Assembly (NCBI GenBank): GCA_029747015.1
Contig: JAKOGI010000005.1
Coordinates: 1 to 64,000 of the forward strand
Source of the DNA: Carnegiea gigantea
Lineage: Eukaryota > Streptophyta > Magnoliopsida > Caryophyllales > Cactaceae
Reading direction: 5' to 3'
DNA: 64,000 bases
Positions 34,614 to 48,600 of the stretch are shown here, one piece after another (positions within the stretch are counted from its first letter, which is position 1; every line of letters starts with the position of its first letter). The notes under the pieces were generated by a model. That model saw only the letters and a program-made list of their open reading frames with translations. It did no database searches and was not told the DNA's origin. The translations under genes were made by a program, and so were the position numbers.

Positions 34614-37600
34614 AAAGACATCCAAACTTGCTACTTGTATAAATTACATTAAATTCAATGTACTTATCTACTAACCATCATCGTCTGATCCAAACCATAA
34701 TCAAAATTCACATTGTCATATCAATTGCTAATATTATGACAGAGAAATATACTATCCTTAATTTTTCATGCTCAGAAAAATCAAATTCCACGTACCATAA
34801 TGTTAGGTGATGCATACGATGACACAAGTAATGGGATAGAGAAGCAATTAAAAGCAATTAACACGTGCAATTTCTGTTCACACTAACCCTAACAATGCAA
34901 CACAAGCCATGCTATCCCATGTCCTTGAGAGACCCCAAAAAGGACCCCATTATAGGGCAAACATAGCTTGATGAAGCTTTATGTACCACACATTTGAGGC
35001 TACCATTTTCTAGGACCACCAAACCCTTCTTCATGTGTAACACCGCTTGTCTTCCATCTCTACCTAATTATTTCGGTCCCTATAAATAAAGGTTAACTTA
35101 CCATGACCTCTTCCCGAAATTTTTATCAAAAAAGTGATATCAATTTTCCAGGATTTGTTAGAGTATTACAGGCTGACGAGTACATTGTTCTACTTTTTGT
35201 TGTCGTTTTTATTCTTTCTTTCTTTCTTTTTTTTTGTTCTTTTCCTTAAAGAGGTCATGTGGTGGTGTTGGCGGTGTTATTTCTAGAAGTTCGGATGTAA
35301 TTTCTTTAAAATTACAATCTCATGCACACTTTTGATTGCTCATTGAGAAATTATTCATATGTGACTAAAGTGATACCATTTTAGCACATGAATAACTAGT
35401 ATTTACCATGCGATTCTACATATGATGCCGCTTTCTTTTTCCTCTATTGGAGAATTAGTGTTGAGTATGATTATAATATTTTCAACTGATCATAAGCACG
35501 TGTCATCGATATTCAGTAACTTTCAACACAATTGAGTACAATTCAATACCAGCACGATTCAGCACTGTTACGTACTAATTGAAAATACACAATTATATAT
35601 TTTTCGACCATTTAGCATATTTTAACATGTTTAAGCATGATACAGTAATAAATACTAATAAATACTTCTTACAAGTAGAAAAGAACATGTCCTACCTACA
35701 TATCACCCTTGACATTTTCACTTCAAAATCTAAATATTCTCTACAAAAAAAGACTATAATAAATAGAGTTCTAGTGCAATATAACAATTTATACATCCAA
35801 AATTCTTACTGTTTAATATATATCATTTAATTAGTTGGTGAAACATTTAAAAATAGTATGACCAATGCATTTAAATTATAAAATATCAGTATCATTGTCT
35901 CTATTGCTTTTGAACAAGAAAGAAGCCTCCTCTACTTTGGAACCCACCATCGTGTCATTTTCAAAACAATGACTTTTTACCACCAAATTCATGGTATTTT
36001 ATCTTTGACCTTACATGAAGGCCGATCAAATCAAATGGTTAGGTGAAATGCATTTAGCTTTTATGGGCACAAAACTATCCCATTCATAATCATAATTCAT
36101 AAAACTTGGCCACATGTACAAAAAACACTAATGGCATCACTTCAACTTCTTGCTTGCCATTCCTTCAAATTTTAACAACAATAACGACACATCTCAGTGT
36201 GGATTCTATTTTTGTAAGATCTGTAGCATTCCTTCAAATTTCCATTAGTGGGAAAAGAAATTGCCTGTGTTGGCTATCCAAGTTCGTTCTTGCAAATGCC
36301 TTTTCAATTCTAAACTTGAAAATTTTAATTCTTAAGAACTTTATCAAACGACAGTCTCATTAAAAAAAAAAAAGATATTTGATACTATACGTGACGAATA
36401 TTCGTGTTTATGAACAACAATATTAACACATAAAAAGTAGAAAACAATTTCCATTTCTTTTACTATAACATAATTCATATTCATAATTCCAAGTCCCCAT
36501 TTCTTTTATTTCTGAAATGCAATCAATTTCTCACTTAACATTGTACATTGAATATAATTTTCAAAATATTTTATATCAACACTTCCAAACATTATACTTA
36601 TATACTTTCGCTCGCAGCGTTTGAGTCAACAAATAAAAAAAAAGTTGAAAGAACTGAATACAGTTAGAAGGAATTTAAATAGGTCGGGAAAAAGGCACAA
36701 GGAGTTATAAAGAACATAGTTACAACTACAGAAACAGGTTTAGAAAAACTTTTAAAAAGTTAAAAAAATATCGTAAATTAGGAAAATCTAGTAAGAGTCC
36801 TTCATTATTATATTTTTTAAATAAGAACATTTATTAAACTTGCGGATAGAGGAGAAAATTATATGATCATAAAACTAAATTCGATAAAAATCTAACCTTG
36901 TGACCTTGTCATTAAACTCACATGGGAATTCAATAATACCCCAATTTTTCAAATAAAATTATTATGTCCATTAAAATTCGAACAATGGTGGAGCGTGTGG
37001 AAACCCCAACCAATGGACCGTACCATTGGGGCATTTCTACAGCTGAAATAAAGAAAGAGACTCGCGGTAGGGGTAGAGCCGTAAATTACGGATGCGTCGG
37101 CGGGTAAATGGTAAATTTGCGAAGGAAAAGTGGGGGCCATCACACCAGGGGAAGTGGGAGTGAGTGAAGTGAGGGACGTCACATTGTCTCCTACCAAGCA
37201 GACATCGTATTTTTCTCTCTCCTCATAGGGGGCCCCACCTTCCTTCATTCAGGCTTCAGCCAATAGGGATTAAGGATTCACTCAGCTAATTATCCGCTTC
37301 GGTCTCCCAAGTCTAATCTTATTCTCTTTTGATTCCTAACCAAAGCTTTCTTGGTCTCTCCAATTCCACATTAATGGCACGTTATTATTTTAAAATTTTA
37401 AAGAAAATTGCTCTCATTTTTTCTTTTTTTTTGGGGGGGTGTTTTCTGAATGCATCCCCAAAATTGGGGGGAGGGGGGTGAGAGAGGATAAGGAAGGAGA
37501 GAATATGATCTTTGTTTGTCTTTTAAGGTTATGACAAGCTTTGAAGGAGGAAATTTCGAATTATTCTTGTAACCTTGATTCTTTTCTAATCGACATGAAG

Positions 37601-38818
37601 TTAGTATATTTTATTTGTATATAAAAATAGGAAGCAAAGATTCTGAAGGTAGAGTAATTTCTATTTGCTTGACTTCTGACAGGTATAAAAGTTTTATGTA
37701 TTTTTTTCTATAATTGTTTCTTAACTCCAGAGTTTTTATCCTATTTGTTTCTTAATTATTTGAGTGTTAATCGTTATTGATAAGTACTGATTATGATAGT
37801 TTATTAATATCGACTAATGCTAATTGAATGCTTAATCTTAGAAACTGATAAATAGGGTATATGAGTAAGAGCTGACTCATGCTGGTCGATGCTAATAAGT
37901 GTTGAATAGTTTTGATTAGTGCTAAATCCTAATAGTGAATGCTTATGATAGATGGAAAAGAAAATGATCTACATCACATAGATATTGTGAAAATTTTTTC
38001 CCCCAATTAAGGTAATTAAACTTTTAGCTCCTATAAGATCTTACTCGGAAATCAAATAGAGAACAAAAGGAGGTAGGCGAAGCCGTATCCAAAATAGAAC
38101 CCAATAAACCTAATTATACACCTCACACAAGAAAACTAACACAACAATAACTTTGTATGTACCAAAAATCGAATATCTAACTTCTAAAATAAAATATATA
38201 ATTGATGTTATTGAACTACTGCTCACTTGGCAAATACTGACATTTATATTGTGAAATGAAGGGGTCATAATTGACTGACTAAATTTTTGTGTCTTTCTTC
38301 GACTTCTGGTGCATGTATGTTTGAAATTTCCCAAGAATTAGACAAGAGAGACGCGTGTAACAGCGCGAAACTATAAATTGTCTCCATCCATTTAATCAAA
38401 GGAACAATCAGGTCCATCGTATATTGTTTATACTGTTGCGTGCTTGTTCATGAGGGTATCTCTTGATCTTAAAACGTGAACTTCAAAGAAAGTACTACTG
38501 TTGCATATGTAACATTGCATTATTATAGTAGCAAATTTAGGATTTTCACTACTCTATTGGTTCAATTTATATTGTTCGATAAATCTATATGCCGGACCTG
38601 CAAGGTATGCGCGTTCCTACTTAACAGTTCCCACGTATGTACTAGATGGTAAGTAATATTGCACATGAGTGTGTGTCGTATGACTACGCACATTAAGATC
38701 CAAACTAAAGGCATTGGTCATTAAAAAAACTGTTTTGTTCAGTAATCATCTCAACAAAAAAGCGTAATTAGCCGATGGTGGAAAGTTAACGAATAAGTTT
38801 TATGCTCTAATACATTTT
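34614..38818. other. Intergenic, no gene seen
   Basis: AT-rich throughout. A TATAAATA at 35081-35088 is followed 22 bp later by a 48-codon frame (35103-35249) with a hydrophobic tail, too close for a normal promoter. A 99-codon minus-strand frame at 36949-37248 has no recognisable motif. Nothing else supportable. Confidence 0.5.
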
Positions 38819-39066
38819 GGGTCTATTCTTTTCGTTGAGAAATATGGGTTGAAAAATGAGTGACATTGATTGAGATTGGTTAAAGTTAGTATTTTTTTGT
38901 TGAAGTGGATTGAGGTGGGTTCAAGTTAGAAGAAGTTGGTATATTTTTGATATGATAGGTTAAAATTGTTTTTTTTTTTTTTTGTTAAGTTGAATTTTTT
39001 TTTGGTTGAGATGGGTTGAGTTGGTTAAAGTTGGTGAATTAGGATTTACCAACGGAAAAAAAGCCC
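38819..39066. mobile_element. Tourist-like MITE, foldback family member
   Basis: 248 bp with ends GGGTCTATTCTTTTCGTTG and CAACGGAAAAAAAGCCC. The interior has TTGAAGTGGATTGAGGTGGG-type units. The target duplication is not clear (TTT and TTC flank it). Confidence 0.65.
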
Positions 39067-40187
39067 TTCTCATGCAAATATTGTTTAAACTTGACGTATA
39101 AATGTCATAAATGTCCCTTCGTACATTACGTAATAAAAACAATCTCAATCAAAAAATTGAGCCGATAATCGAAAATCAGAAATAGTTTTCATAATCTAAT
39201 GGTCCCAATTTAAAAGCATAAAATTAACTCATGAGAAAATCAAGTTATATTCTACCACCATCCATAAGCAAAAAGAAAGAAGGTGGTCCTACCAATAAAG
39301 AGACCCTACAATAGCTTTCACTTGGTGTATTTATAGTGGAGGAGGACCCATCAATTGAAAACCAACCCGAATGTCAAAACTCCATTGCAAGGCGGGCATC
39401 ATCCTTCGTCATCTTACTCCTTGTGAATAGAATTAATGTGAAATACGCAACGTCGTGTTTACTAGGGTTACCATCAAGTGAAACGGACACCCGGATACCC
39501 GGCCACTACACACGCGACACGTGGAGTTCCCGCGTAAGTGTAAACAAGACCCCATACATTTCAAATTCATTGTGAAATTTTGCACTTGGGATATTTGTCT
39601 AGGGTCTTCAGTATTAGTCAAAGTAAAATTTGATTTGTAGGTTTGATATTGGCTCCTTGTAATTAGATGAGTTTTGTTTGGAATTGAATTCAACATCATA
39701 AGTCTACAAGGTCTTGAAAATGAAACTATGTGGTGAGCGAATATTACGTACTGATGGATCAGTATGTTTTGATGAAAATATATACTTTCATTTATCGATA
39801 TTTTTTAAGATATCATTAGTAGATAGATGAGTAGTGTCACTATTAGTTAAATGTTCATTAGCTAGGTGGTGGGTCATTGTCTAAAATTATCCATTAGGTT
39901 GATTTCCCCTTCTCACGTATAAATATGAAGTTACATACATTATATGGATTTTCAATAATTTGTATTAGCCATCAAAAGTTTATTTGGTTAAATTAAATTG
40001 CATGAATTGAATATTGTAAAAGAATCAAATAAAACATTTATGCAATATATGAATTTATTTTGGATACGACAATTTGAATGAGCCTTAATTTGTTGATTCA
40101 GAAAAGTTTAAAGCTTCAAACCCCTTTTCAATAAGCTGTTGGATTCAATAAAGATATTGTTAGTTAATGGATTTTCACTTGTTGCTA
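39067..40187. other. Intergenic, no gene seen
   Basis: No supportable coding sequence. The 79-codon plus frame and the 88-codon minus frame around 39336-39699 overlap each other and show no family features. Confidence 0.5.
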
Positions 40188-40643
40188 CGGGCGAACAATG
40201 AACCGGGGCTGGTTGAGTTAGTTTACAAAGTGGATTGGATTGGTCATGGTCGACCTGATAACCATTTGGGCCATGTCGGGCCTTTTGTGTAAATAGATGA
40301 ATCTGGTCGGGTCGGTTCATGGTCAGCCCACTTTTGACATGTTTAAAAATGGAACGAACTTGCACAAAAAACATTTGTGTAATAATTATTGTTATGTATA
40401 AAGTGTTGCTAAAATGTTTAACAAATTGGAACATGCAAATTAAACTAGTATGTCAAGTTGGTTGAAAAAATAATAAGTTACTAAGCGGACTGTTAATATG
40501 ATGACCCGTTCCAACTCGTTAATATGTCTTCTTGGATGGGCCCACCTTTGACCCAATTTATTATTGACCCGATCCTTTATTGATACTATTTTAAACGGAC
40601 CGATCGCGTAATCTAATGGGTATTCTATCCGTTGTCCCCTATT
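40188..40643. mobile_element. hAT-like non-autonomous element, second family member
   Basis: 456 bp flanked by identical 8-bp repeats TGTTGCTA (40180-40187 and 40644-40651). The interior from about 40335 to 40630 is collinear with 19865-20150 of the element at 19579-20163, with many substitutions. No coding content. Confidence 0.7.
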
Positions 40644-40651
40644 TGTTGCTA

Positions 40652-43600
40652 GTGGCTCCTTCTTCTATTTAAAGAAAGAAAAAAGTCAACCATGCCCTTT
40701 TTTTCCCACGGTGATCACATATTCATAACACACTTGGTCAACAAACAACATCATACTGGCAAAAGTATATTCAAAGTAATATAGAGAATAAATAATTAAT
40801 TAACTTACCCATGCAAGTAGAAAAGTTATATAATCAAATAATTTTTAAATAGAAAAATTAAAACCTAACCACAAACTCCACTTCGTTGGTCAACCCTAGA
40901 AAGAGATGGCTAGTACACATTTCTTCCCTTTTCTTTCTTTTGTGGGTTGTTGGGTTGACAAAAGATCAATTAATATATTAACGATAATCTAGTTTAATCA
41001 AAACATGGGCGGCTAATCTTGATTACGCATAAAATTGTATTAAATATTCTTAATAATTTTTAATTAAAAAAGATAATGACCAAAAAAAACGAGGGTGGTA
41101 GGGTGAGGGGACCAGGAAAAAAGAGAAACAACCTTTGTCGATGTTGGACCAACAGCAACAAAATATTTTTTCCTTCTCTCGCTCCTTAAAAAAAGTTTTA
41201 TTATTATCTTTAAACCATGTAATTAGTGAAACGTAAACATGCTTATGCTATTGCTAATCCGAGATTAAGGAGGATTGCTTTTGTTTGCTTGCTTCTTAAT
41301 GATGATATTGATCACTAAATAAACAAATTATTTTTTTTTTTCTTTTGCTTGCTTTTTGGGTACCACCAATCACACTACATATACATGCCTTGTTTGTCTA
41401 GATGATGCTTGAATCACTTTGATTGGATAGGAAATGTTTATGTACATAAGATATATATATTAACATAGTCTTACAAAAAGTGGTTGAATTTGTCTTCTTT
41501 TCATTTTTCATATTAAGGATAATATATTTATTTTCTTTTTGATACAAAGAAAATTTTAAGATAAAAATATATATCCCAAAGAAGCCACTACACACTAGAA
41601 GGAGCTAGGAAGATTGATCTACTTGTAAAAGGTTCCTCCATGATTTTTCTTTTGATGGAAAAGCCCAAGAAATAGCTATGTAAGGCTTTAAAATAATATT
41701 GAGTAGTTGAGCTTCAAAAATACTTATAAAGTCACTTAAATTTACAATTTACTATTCTGTCTCAATTTTTTGGAATTATCTGGAAATATAATATAAAATT
41801 ATCCATATATTATTGAAAATAATTATTTCAAAAGATCTTACTGTTCAAAAAGGTATTTTCTATGTTAGATTATATTGATGTCCAAATTAACTCGAATAAT
41901 TTATATTGTTGGGTCCAAATACCCTAATTACGAACTAGTAATTTCTTTATATACTTTTTCTTTTGCACTAAACAGATAAATTATTATTTACATTAAGTGA
42001 TCAAATTAGACTATTGAACAATGAGATTAGAAGGGAGGAATTAATTAACCCAAAGTAACCCACTTCTTATTTCGAAGCAAGATTTTGTGACAAATTAATT
42101 ACGTGGAGACAGGACCAGAAATGGTTCGTGCACTGCATCATGAGATCAGATCAGAGTCGAATGAACACAATAATTATGTTATCAAATCACTTTATATTCA
42201 TCACAAATCACAACATGGGATTTTTTAATTATCATGCATGATAATCTTCTTTTTGTTTTTGTTTTTTTTTTTCCATTTTTAACGATGTATGATCATGATA
42301 ATTATGTTATCTTATCACTTATCACCTGCTGGATGCACGTCTGGTATTAGTTTTGCCTTAGTTGTTGCAGCACAATCATAATTTACGTACGTATTTAAAG
42401 ATTCCTTTCTAATCCTATATTAATCAATTTATTTCTAATCCTATATTAGTTAATTAATTGGATTAATTAAATTATGCCAGGGTTTGCTATTTAATTAGTG
42501 ACCATAGGCTATCTTGTCGAGTCATTGCTAATTAAGAAGTTACAGGACATAATTTGCTAACCATCTTAATATAGTAATCATAATTTTAATATTGTTATTT
42601 GTTAATTAAATATGAAAATCATATATATATAAATATATATGTGCGCACGTGCATGCGCATGTGCTTATAACAAATTTGTCCATTATGATGCCATGGAAGT
42701 TGTGAATAATTAATTTTATTACTTTGGTTGTTTATTTGAGGTAAAATTAAATTACTTCCAAATCATATAGTTAATTGTGTTTGTGTGTACAATTTAAATG
42801 CATGGAGCCAACACCAATGTGTGTTAAGTATAGGTACATTAATTATATGTGTTCAGTATAGCTAGTTCAACATTTAATTTTACCGAAAAAACTATGTCAA
42901 AGTTCCGCCATAGATGGCATGTGCATCTGTGCTTGGTCTACATGCAAGACGAGGTTATATGTTGAATTATTTAAAGGACTTTTTTGGGGTATAATAACTA
43001 AGATACAAAATCACTGTGATCAGTGAGACTTAAATTCGAGCTTTTGCTTTTAATTTTTAAAAACTTTATAAAATAAATGAATTGATACTTACATATATAT
43101 ATATATATTTTGGGGATTTTGTTTTTGAAAAACTAATTAACTTATCAATAATTATAAGTTTCTAGAAGTTTCATACCCTAAATTTAAACCTAGTTTCACT
43201 TCTTTCTCCCTTTTTGGGTCTTTTGGGGGGGGGGGGGGGTCTGGCTCACTTTTCCAGCCCCTTGCTTACATTGAATTAGTTGTAGAGGTTATCTTTGAGG
43301 CCACCAGTCTAGTAGTTCTGTTTCTGCAAGGCAACACGTGTATTATTATTTATTAACGTACTATAATAGACAGTATTAAGACAAGTTAACTACAATTGAA
43401 AATCCTTAATTACTTACTCATCGAACCTGTATGTAGACCTCATGCATGACGAAATTATATGGTCAATGAAGAAACATTCAAAATAAACCATAGCATTAAT
43501 TAGCTCTTAGAGTCTTAAAAAATCTCATAAAAACTTATTTTTATTTTAATTCGTCGTCTCGAAATTTATATAATATATTAAGATCAAAAACTGTGTTATA

Positions 43601-44476
43601 TACCTAATCATATTTTCCTATATGTATCCTATTATAATTTACCACATCGACCATTATTGTACAATAATTTATTGTGAAATGATCTTAATTAAAAATTTGC
43701 AATCATAGTAAGATGAGTTTGATCCCTTTTCTCAATTGTATCATCATCTCCCTCTTTTTTGAGACCATCGAGCTAACAAAATAACCAAAATTTTCTTCTG
43801 TTCTAATCAAACTAACTTTTCTCAACTTTTCTTCTAGAGAACCTCAATTGGTGATTCAATGTCTCACTTGGAAATTTCTTAATTAGATAACTTAAAAAAA
43901 CATAAACCATCAAATTAAATATGAACTTTGACAAAAATTAAATTTAATAATAAGCTGATGTTTTTCACATTATCCTTTGCATTAGAAAATAATGCAAGAA
44001 GAACATAATATATTATTAATTAGATACCCTACTTTTTATTAGGTACTTATAATTCATACTTTTGCAAATGTCTCCCTTGGTCCGCCTCCACCTGTCCCTT
44101 TTAAAAAAAGAAAAGTTTCCCTATTTAAAAGTGAGACAGACTCCTTCAAAAGTGACCTTGTATAGGTTTTGAAATGACTAATAATATTTTTTAAAATTAT
44201 CTTTTAATTCTGAGATGACTGATAATTGATCTAAGAGTGACTTTTATTATATTCACTCATGAATGTCCTATTAGTCACCCCAATTATTATCAAAAATTAT
44301 CACAAAAACATTCATTTCATGGTATCTTTTATATGAGATAGTTTCACACAATTATTTGACATTGTCTTAAATTCTAATTTATTCATTCAAATCTATCCAA
44401 ATTTTTTTTTGCCACAAGAATCTCGCAAAATTTTTTGTTTCTGAAAATTATATGAATTGAATGTATAAAATGATTC
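40652..44476. other. Intergenic, no gene seen
   Basis: AT-rich, with short homopolymer runs (a poly-G at about 43226-43239) and TATATA tracts. No supportable gene. Confidence 0.55.
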
Positions 44477-44935
44477 ACCTTAATGGCAACCTGGAGTTGT
44501 AGCTGTGGAGGAGTCATAAGGGGCGATCGAGGTGAATGGATACAAGGATTTACTAAGAACTTTGGTGCTTGCATCTCAGTTAAAGCCGAACTTAAATCTA
44601 TACTACGTGGATTACGCATGGTGCGAGAACTAGGTTTTAAGAAAGTGTGGCTCTAGGCTGACTCAATGATCATTGCAGGCATGCTAAGAGGACAAGGATC
44701 TTGGAACCCCATACATAAACCACTAATCCTACAATGCAAATAGATTATTGCTCAAGGAGATTGGGAAGTCAAGGTGTCGCACTGCTACAGAGAAGCGAAC
44801 CAGGTAGCAGATAGGTTAGCTAACTTAGATTTTTCAAAAAACATTGAAGTAGTTTATTTTAATACCCCGCCCCAGAAGTCATAGATGTATTGAATGCAAA
44901 TACTGCTAAGGTCGCTTGGCCCCGGTTTTTCAAGA
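44477..44935 (+). pseudogene. LINE RNase H (RVT_3-type) remnant
   Basis: The plus strand reads GGVIRGDRGEWIQGFTKNF, ISVKAELKSILRGLRM, ELGFKKVWL, stop, ADSMIIAGMLRG, and later YREANQVADRLANLDF. This is the typical plant LINE-type RNase H, with its catalytic Glu (AEL) and Asp (ADS, ADRLA) positions visible. At least two in-frame stops (near 44655 and 44741) show it is dead. No upstream RT is visible. Confidence 0.8.
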
Positions 44936-45469
44936 AGTAATATTACCAATTTTGGGGCTTAGCCCCTCTTCTGCACCAGAAAATAAAATGATTAACTGGT
45001 AATGCAATCTCATTAATTAGTTCAATTTTTTTTTGGAGAGCTCTATGGTCAAGATTGGCTTTTTAGACTAAATTTAACTACTACCTTATCAAATAGCTAA
45101 GATCACTATTTAGTAAACGAGTTTTAGGTCAGATTTTCAATGTACGTACAAATCTAATTAATTTACAATCGTTATCGGCAATTTGTTTAAAACTATCTTT
45201 TTATCACACAGCCACTAATATCATAAACTTTTAAAAAGAAAATAACTAACATAAATAATTAATGTAAATAATTAATACATCTCTATATGTTATATCCCCG
45301 GATTGTTTTTAAAGTAGTTGCCAAGATAAAAGCCCCCCCGGAGGAAATCTCCAAAATTGCTCATGTTTTGTTGGTCCTCAAATCCTTTAAAACAAATACT
45401 TAATCACGTGTCCAAAAATTATATTCTCAAAACAATATAAGCTCTAATGTTTAACTTTGTTTTAGTTTA

Positions 45470-45687
45470 GGGCATGTTCTTCTTGTGGAAAAATAGGGAT
45501 TAAGAAATGGATAAAATTGGTTAAAGTAGGTTGAAATTTGTAATTTTTTTATATGATGGGTGAAAGTTGGTTAAAATAGTAGATTGAAGTGGGTTAAAGT
45601 TGGTATTTTTTTTATTAAAATTCGTGAAGTGAGTTAAGGTTAATTACAGTTGGTCCATTAGAATTTACCAATGAAAAGAACAAGGTC
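45470..45687. mobile_element. Tourist-like MITE, foldback family member
   Basis: 218 bp flanked by TTA (45467-45469 and 45688-45690). The left end GGGCATGTTCTTCTTGTGG pairs with the right end AATGAAAAGAACAAGGTC. The interior contains GGTTAAAGTAGGTTGAAAT and GATTGAAGTGGGTTAAAG units. Confidence 0.7.
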
Positions 45688-45690
45688 TTA

Positions 45691-46315
45691 GTGTCTTTTT
45701 TTGTACGTACGTATTATTGTTTTTATGGATTTGAAACAAAACAAATGGAAGATGTCGATAGGGAGAATGGATCTCAAATTTTGGTTACGTAATTTGGAAG
45801 TATTTTTTCAATTGGATGATGACATATGAACATGTAATGATGAATTGAATCAAAATTGCAGAGGTCAATTACAAGAAATGAACGCAGGTCGAGGGTTTTC
45901 TAACAAAGACACGTAGAGAGGTCCGATACTAGCATTAAGTCTATGACTCACACTTTGTTGGCGACGTAAGTCCACTCCCCTCGAATTATGGCTCATTATT
46001 CTACAGTAGTAACAATCTTTAATGTAAACTTTGTTTTTATGGGGTTTGAAGATTTTTTTTTTAAATTTTTTGGGCCTCAATTTTAGTAGAATTATCTCTC
46101 TTTTATTACATATAATCTTTATTCATGAGATTTGATTCCAAAATCTTGCATCTAGAGCATCATTGTCCTACTGCATTAAAAAAATTCTCTCATTATAATA
46201 CTTCTTTTACCAACTAATAAGCTCACTGCTCAATAAAACATTTCCCAAAACTTAAGAGTGCGTGTATTATGCATATATAGATATGTGCGTGTGAATATAC
46301 GTACACACACATACG

Positions 46316-46358
<43 letters not shown>

Positions 46359-46700
46359 TAATTACTCAAAATATAATAACACTATACTGTACTTGTGGGA
46401 GTCTTACTCCCTTTATAGATTGATCATAATTATACATTACAACGTAATTACTCAAGTATTTTATTTTTATTTGTAAGTGCATACTTAAGAAAATATAATA
46501 TTACTCAAAATTACATATCTTAAGCTAGCTAGTAGTAAACCTCGCAAAATGTGAATCAAAGTAATGCTATGTTACATCTAATTGCTGGCTAAGCGATAGT
46601 AGGTAGTAACGTGTGAGCCATTAATCAGTGAAAATAGGGGTGGAGGCTACAAAAAGATAATATAAGGTAATATTGTCACACATTCACTAAAGCAATCTAG

Positions 46701-46766
<66 letters not shown>

Positions 46767-47639
46767 CCCTAATTAAGGAGTCTCGTTAACACCTTAACTG
46801 TAATTGAAGCTACGTCTTTCAAAAGGGAAAGAGTTGAAAAAATGGCACCAAAAAAGGGAGGAGAAAAAAAAGTTTAAATTGCACTAATCTTAATAAGACA
46901 ATCTCATAAATTGCTTCGAGATGTACCACCTCTTCTTTTTTTCTTTTTTTTTTTTTGAGTCCTCTAAATTGCACGATTTATCCATGTCTTTAAGTCCATC
47001 CTTTCAAGGTTTGGGTTTTGTTTATAATCATATTAGAGAATATATTTGAATCTTGATTAAAAATAGATTCTTCCAAGGCATTTTAACTAAAATGGCATTA
47101 ATTTAAATAAAACATATCATAAAGTGTCTTTCTAGGATGGTTTAGTGATAGAATGACAGATTTTGAAGACAAGCAGTAAGATTCAATTCTATATTTCTAT
47201 CTAAGCTATTTATATGCATAAAAATTTACATATCTAAACAGAAAAATATATATCTTGTATCTATGTAATATTCAGGACCTTTATTTTGTTAGATATATTA
47301 TATCTCTCATATGTGATTGATCAACTAGCTACTTTATATTTCTAAGGCTTGGCAAGTGTCCTAATTATAAGAAACTCAAGAAAGCTTCTTATAGTATTGA
47401 TGTCAACCTACATAACATGCAACCCTTCTTATGTATCAACTACTTAATTGCAACAACTTTTTAATGTAATAACCGTAGGGGGAAAAACTCAAATCTAATT
47501 CTACATTATTATAAAAAATAAGTCTCAGTCAAATCCAATTCATAGTTTTAAATGTGGATGAGTACAATGATAGGGGGAAAAATTAGCAAAAACTAAGCAA
47601 TCTACTATGGGTACATGATAGATTCATGTTAGGAATACA
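45691..47639. other. Intergenic with AT and ACAT microsatellites
   Basis: (ACAT)n then (AT)n at about 46312-46358, and a long (AT)n at about 46707-46763. No gene is seen. Confidence 0.6.
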
Positions 47640-48600
47640 CTGTAGATCACCACCATATGTGACGTGATGCATTGCTATCCAACAACCAATCGCCCATACC
47701 TGAGGGTTTGTCGTGGCTGGATGTTGGAGTCTCGATGAGACTCAAAATCCGCTGCACCTGTTCGGGTGTAATTCGGGAAGTGCTCCCTAGCTCAATCATT
47801 GGCCGGACAACGTGCGTTGCTTCTCGCCTAGTACCCAGTCCTCGGCCTCTATCTACCTGTCCACCTCCACATCCACGTCGTCCCCAACTGCGACTGCTGC
47901 GTCCTCCGCGTGCAAACCAGCCGATGCTATAATCGGTCAACCCGAAACACCCGGTTTCCTTGTGCCCAATTTCTTGCAATGAATGCACGTAGGTCTCTCT
48001 TGATTCCGCTTGTGGCTCATAGCAAAGGCGGCCACGCTTTCGTTCCTTCCATCTCGTCCAGTCATTACCTTCTTGTGATGTTCTTCCTGCATTCAAAATT
48101 ATGTCAAAGGATGGTGGCGGGTCTAAATCTAGGATTTGACTCCATACAGTGGCATAAGATTCATCGTCAAGACCCATCAAAAATTGATGGACTTTATCGT
48201 CTTCTACAAACTTTGCGATCTTTTCTGCTGTGCCACACATACAATATGGGGATTTTAATATAGTTGTCAAATTCGTTCCGTAAACTCATGAGTCTACAAA
48301 AGAACTCGACCACGCCTTGCTTTTCTTACTTGCAAGAGGCAATTTCAGATTTAAGTCGATGAATTCGGGGCACATTGGGAATTGAATATCGCTTGCGAAT
48401 ATTCTCCCACATAACATGCGCCGATTCAACGTAGCAACGCTAGCATGTAATTTGGGATCGACCACGTTCTTGATATATGACTTAATCATAGAATTGACCA
48501 TCTCCCATGCATTGGTCTCGAAGGAATATGTATAGTCTGGTAATTTAGGCTTTGGAATCTTCCCATCAATACGGCCTAGTTTGTTTTTCTCTATCTTGAA
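47640..48600 (-). pseudogene. copia gag-protease remnant
   Basis: On the minus strand, two open stretches (48501-48286 and 48270-47647) read as plant copia gag: ETNAWEMVNSMIKSY, then KFVEDDKVHQFLMGLDDESY and QILDLDPPPSFDIIL. The zinc knuckle position reads YVHSLQEIGHKETGCF, with its first two Cys replaced by Tyr and Ser. After an Arg/Gly-rich linker comes the protease start GDWLLDSNASRH, where DSG has become DSN. A stop near 48285 breaks the gag. No LTRs or pol were found nearby, so this is an isolated fragment. Confidence 0.75.

Noticed and set aside
35081..35249. TATAAATA followed by a 48-codon frame with a hydrophobic tail
   Set aside because: The ATG is only about 22 bp from the TATA box, so it would lie at or before the transcription start. 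The hydrophobic stretch comes from a T-rich tract.
36949..37248. 99-codon minus-strand frame
   Set aside because: No domain, splice context or codon pattern supports it.
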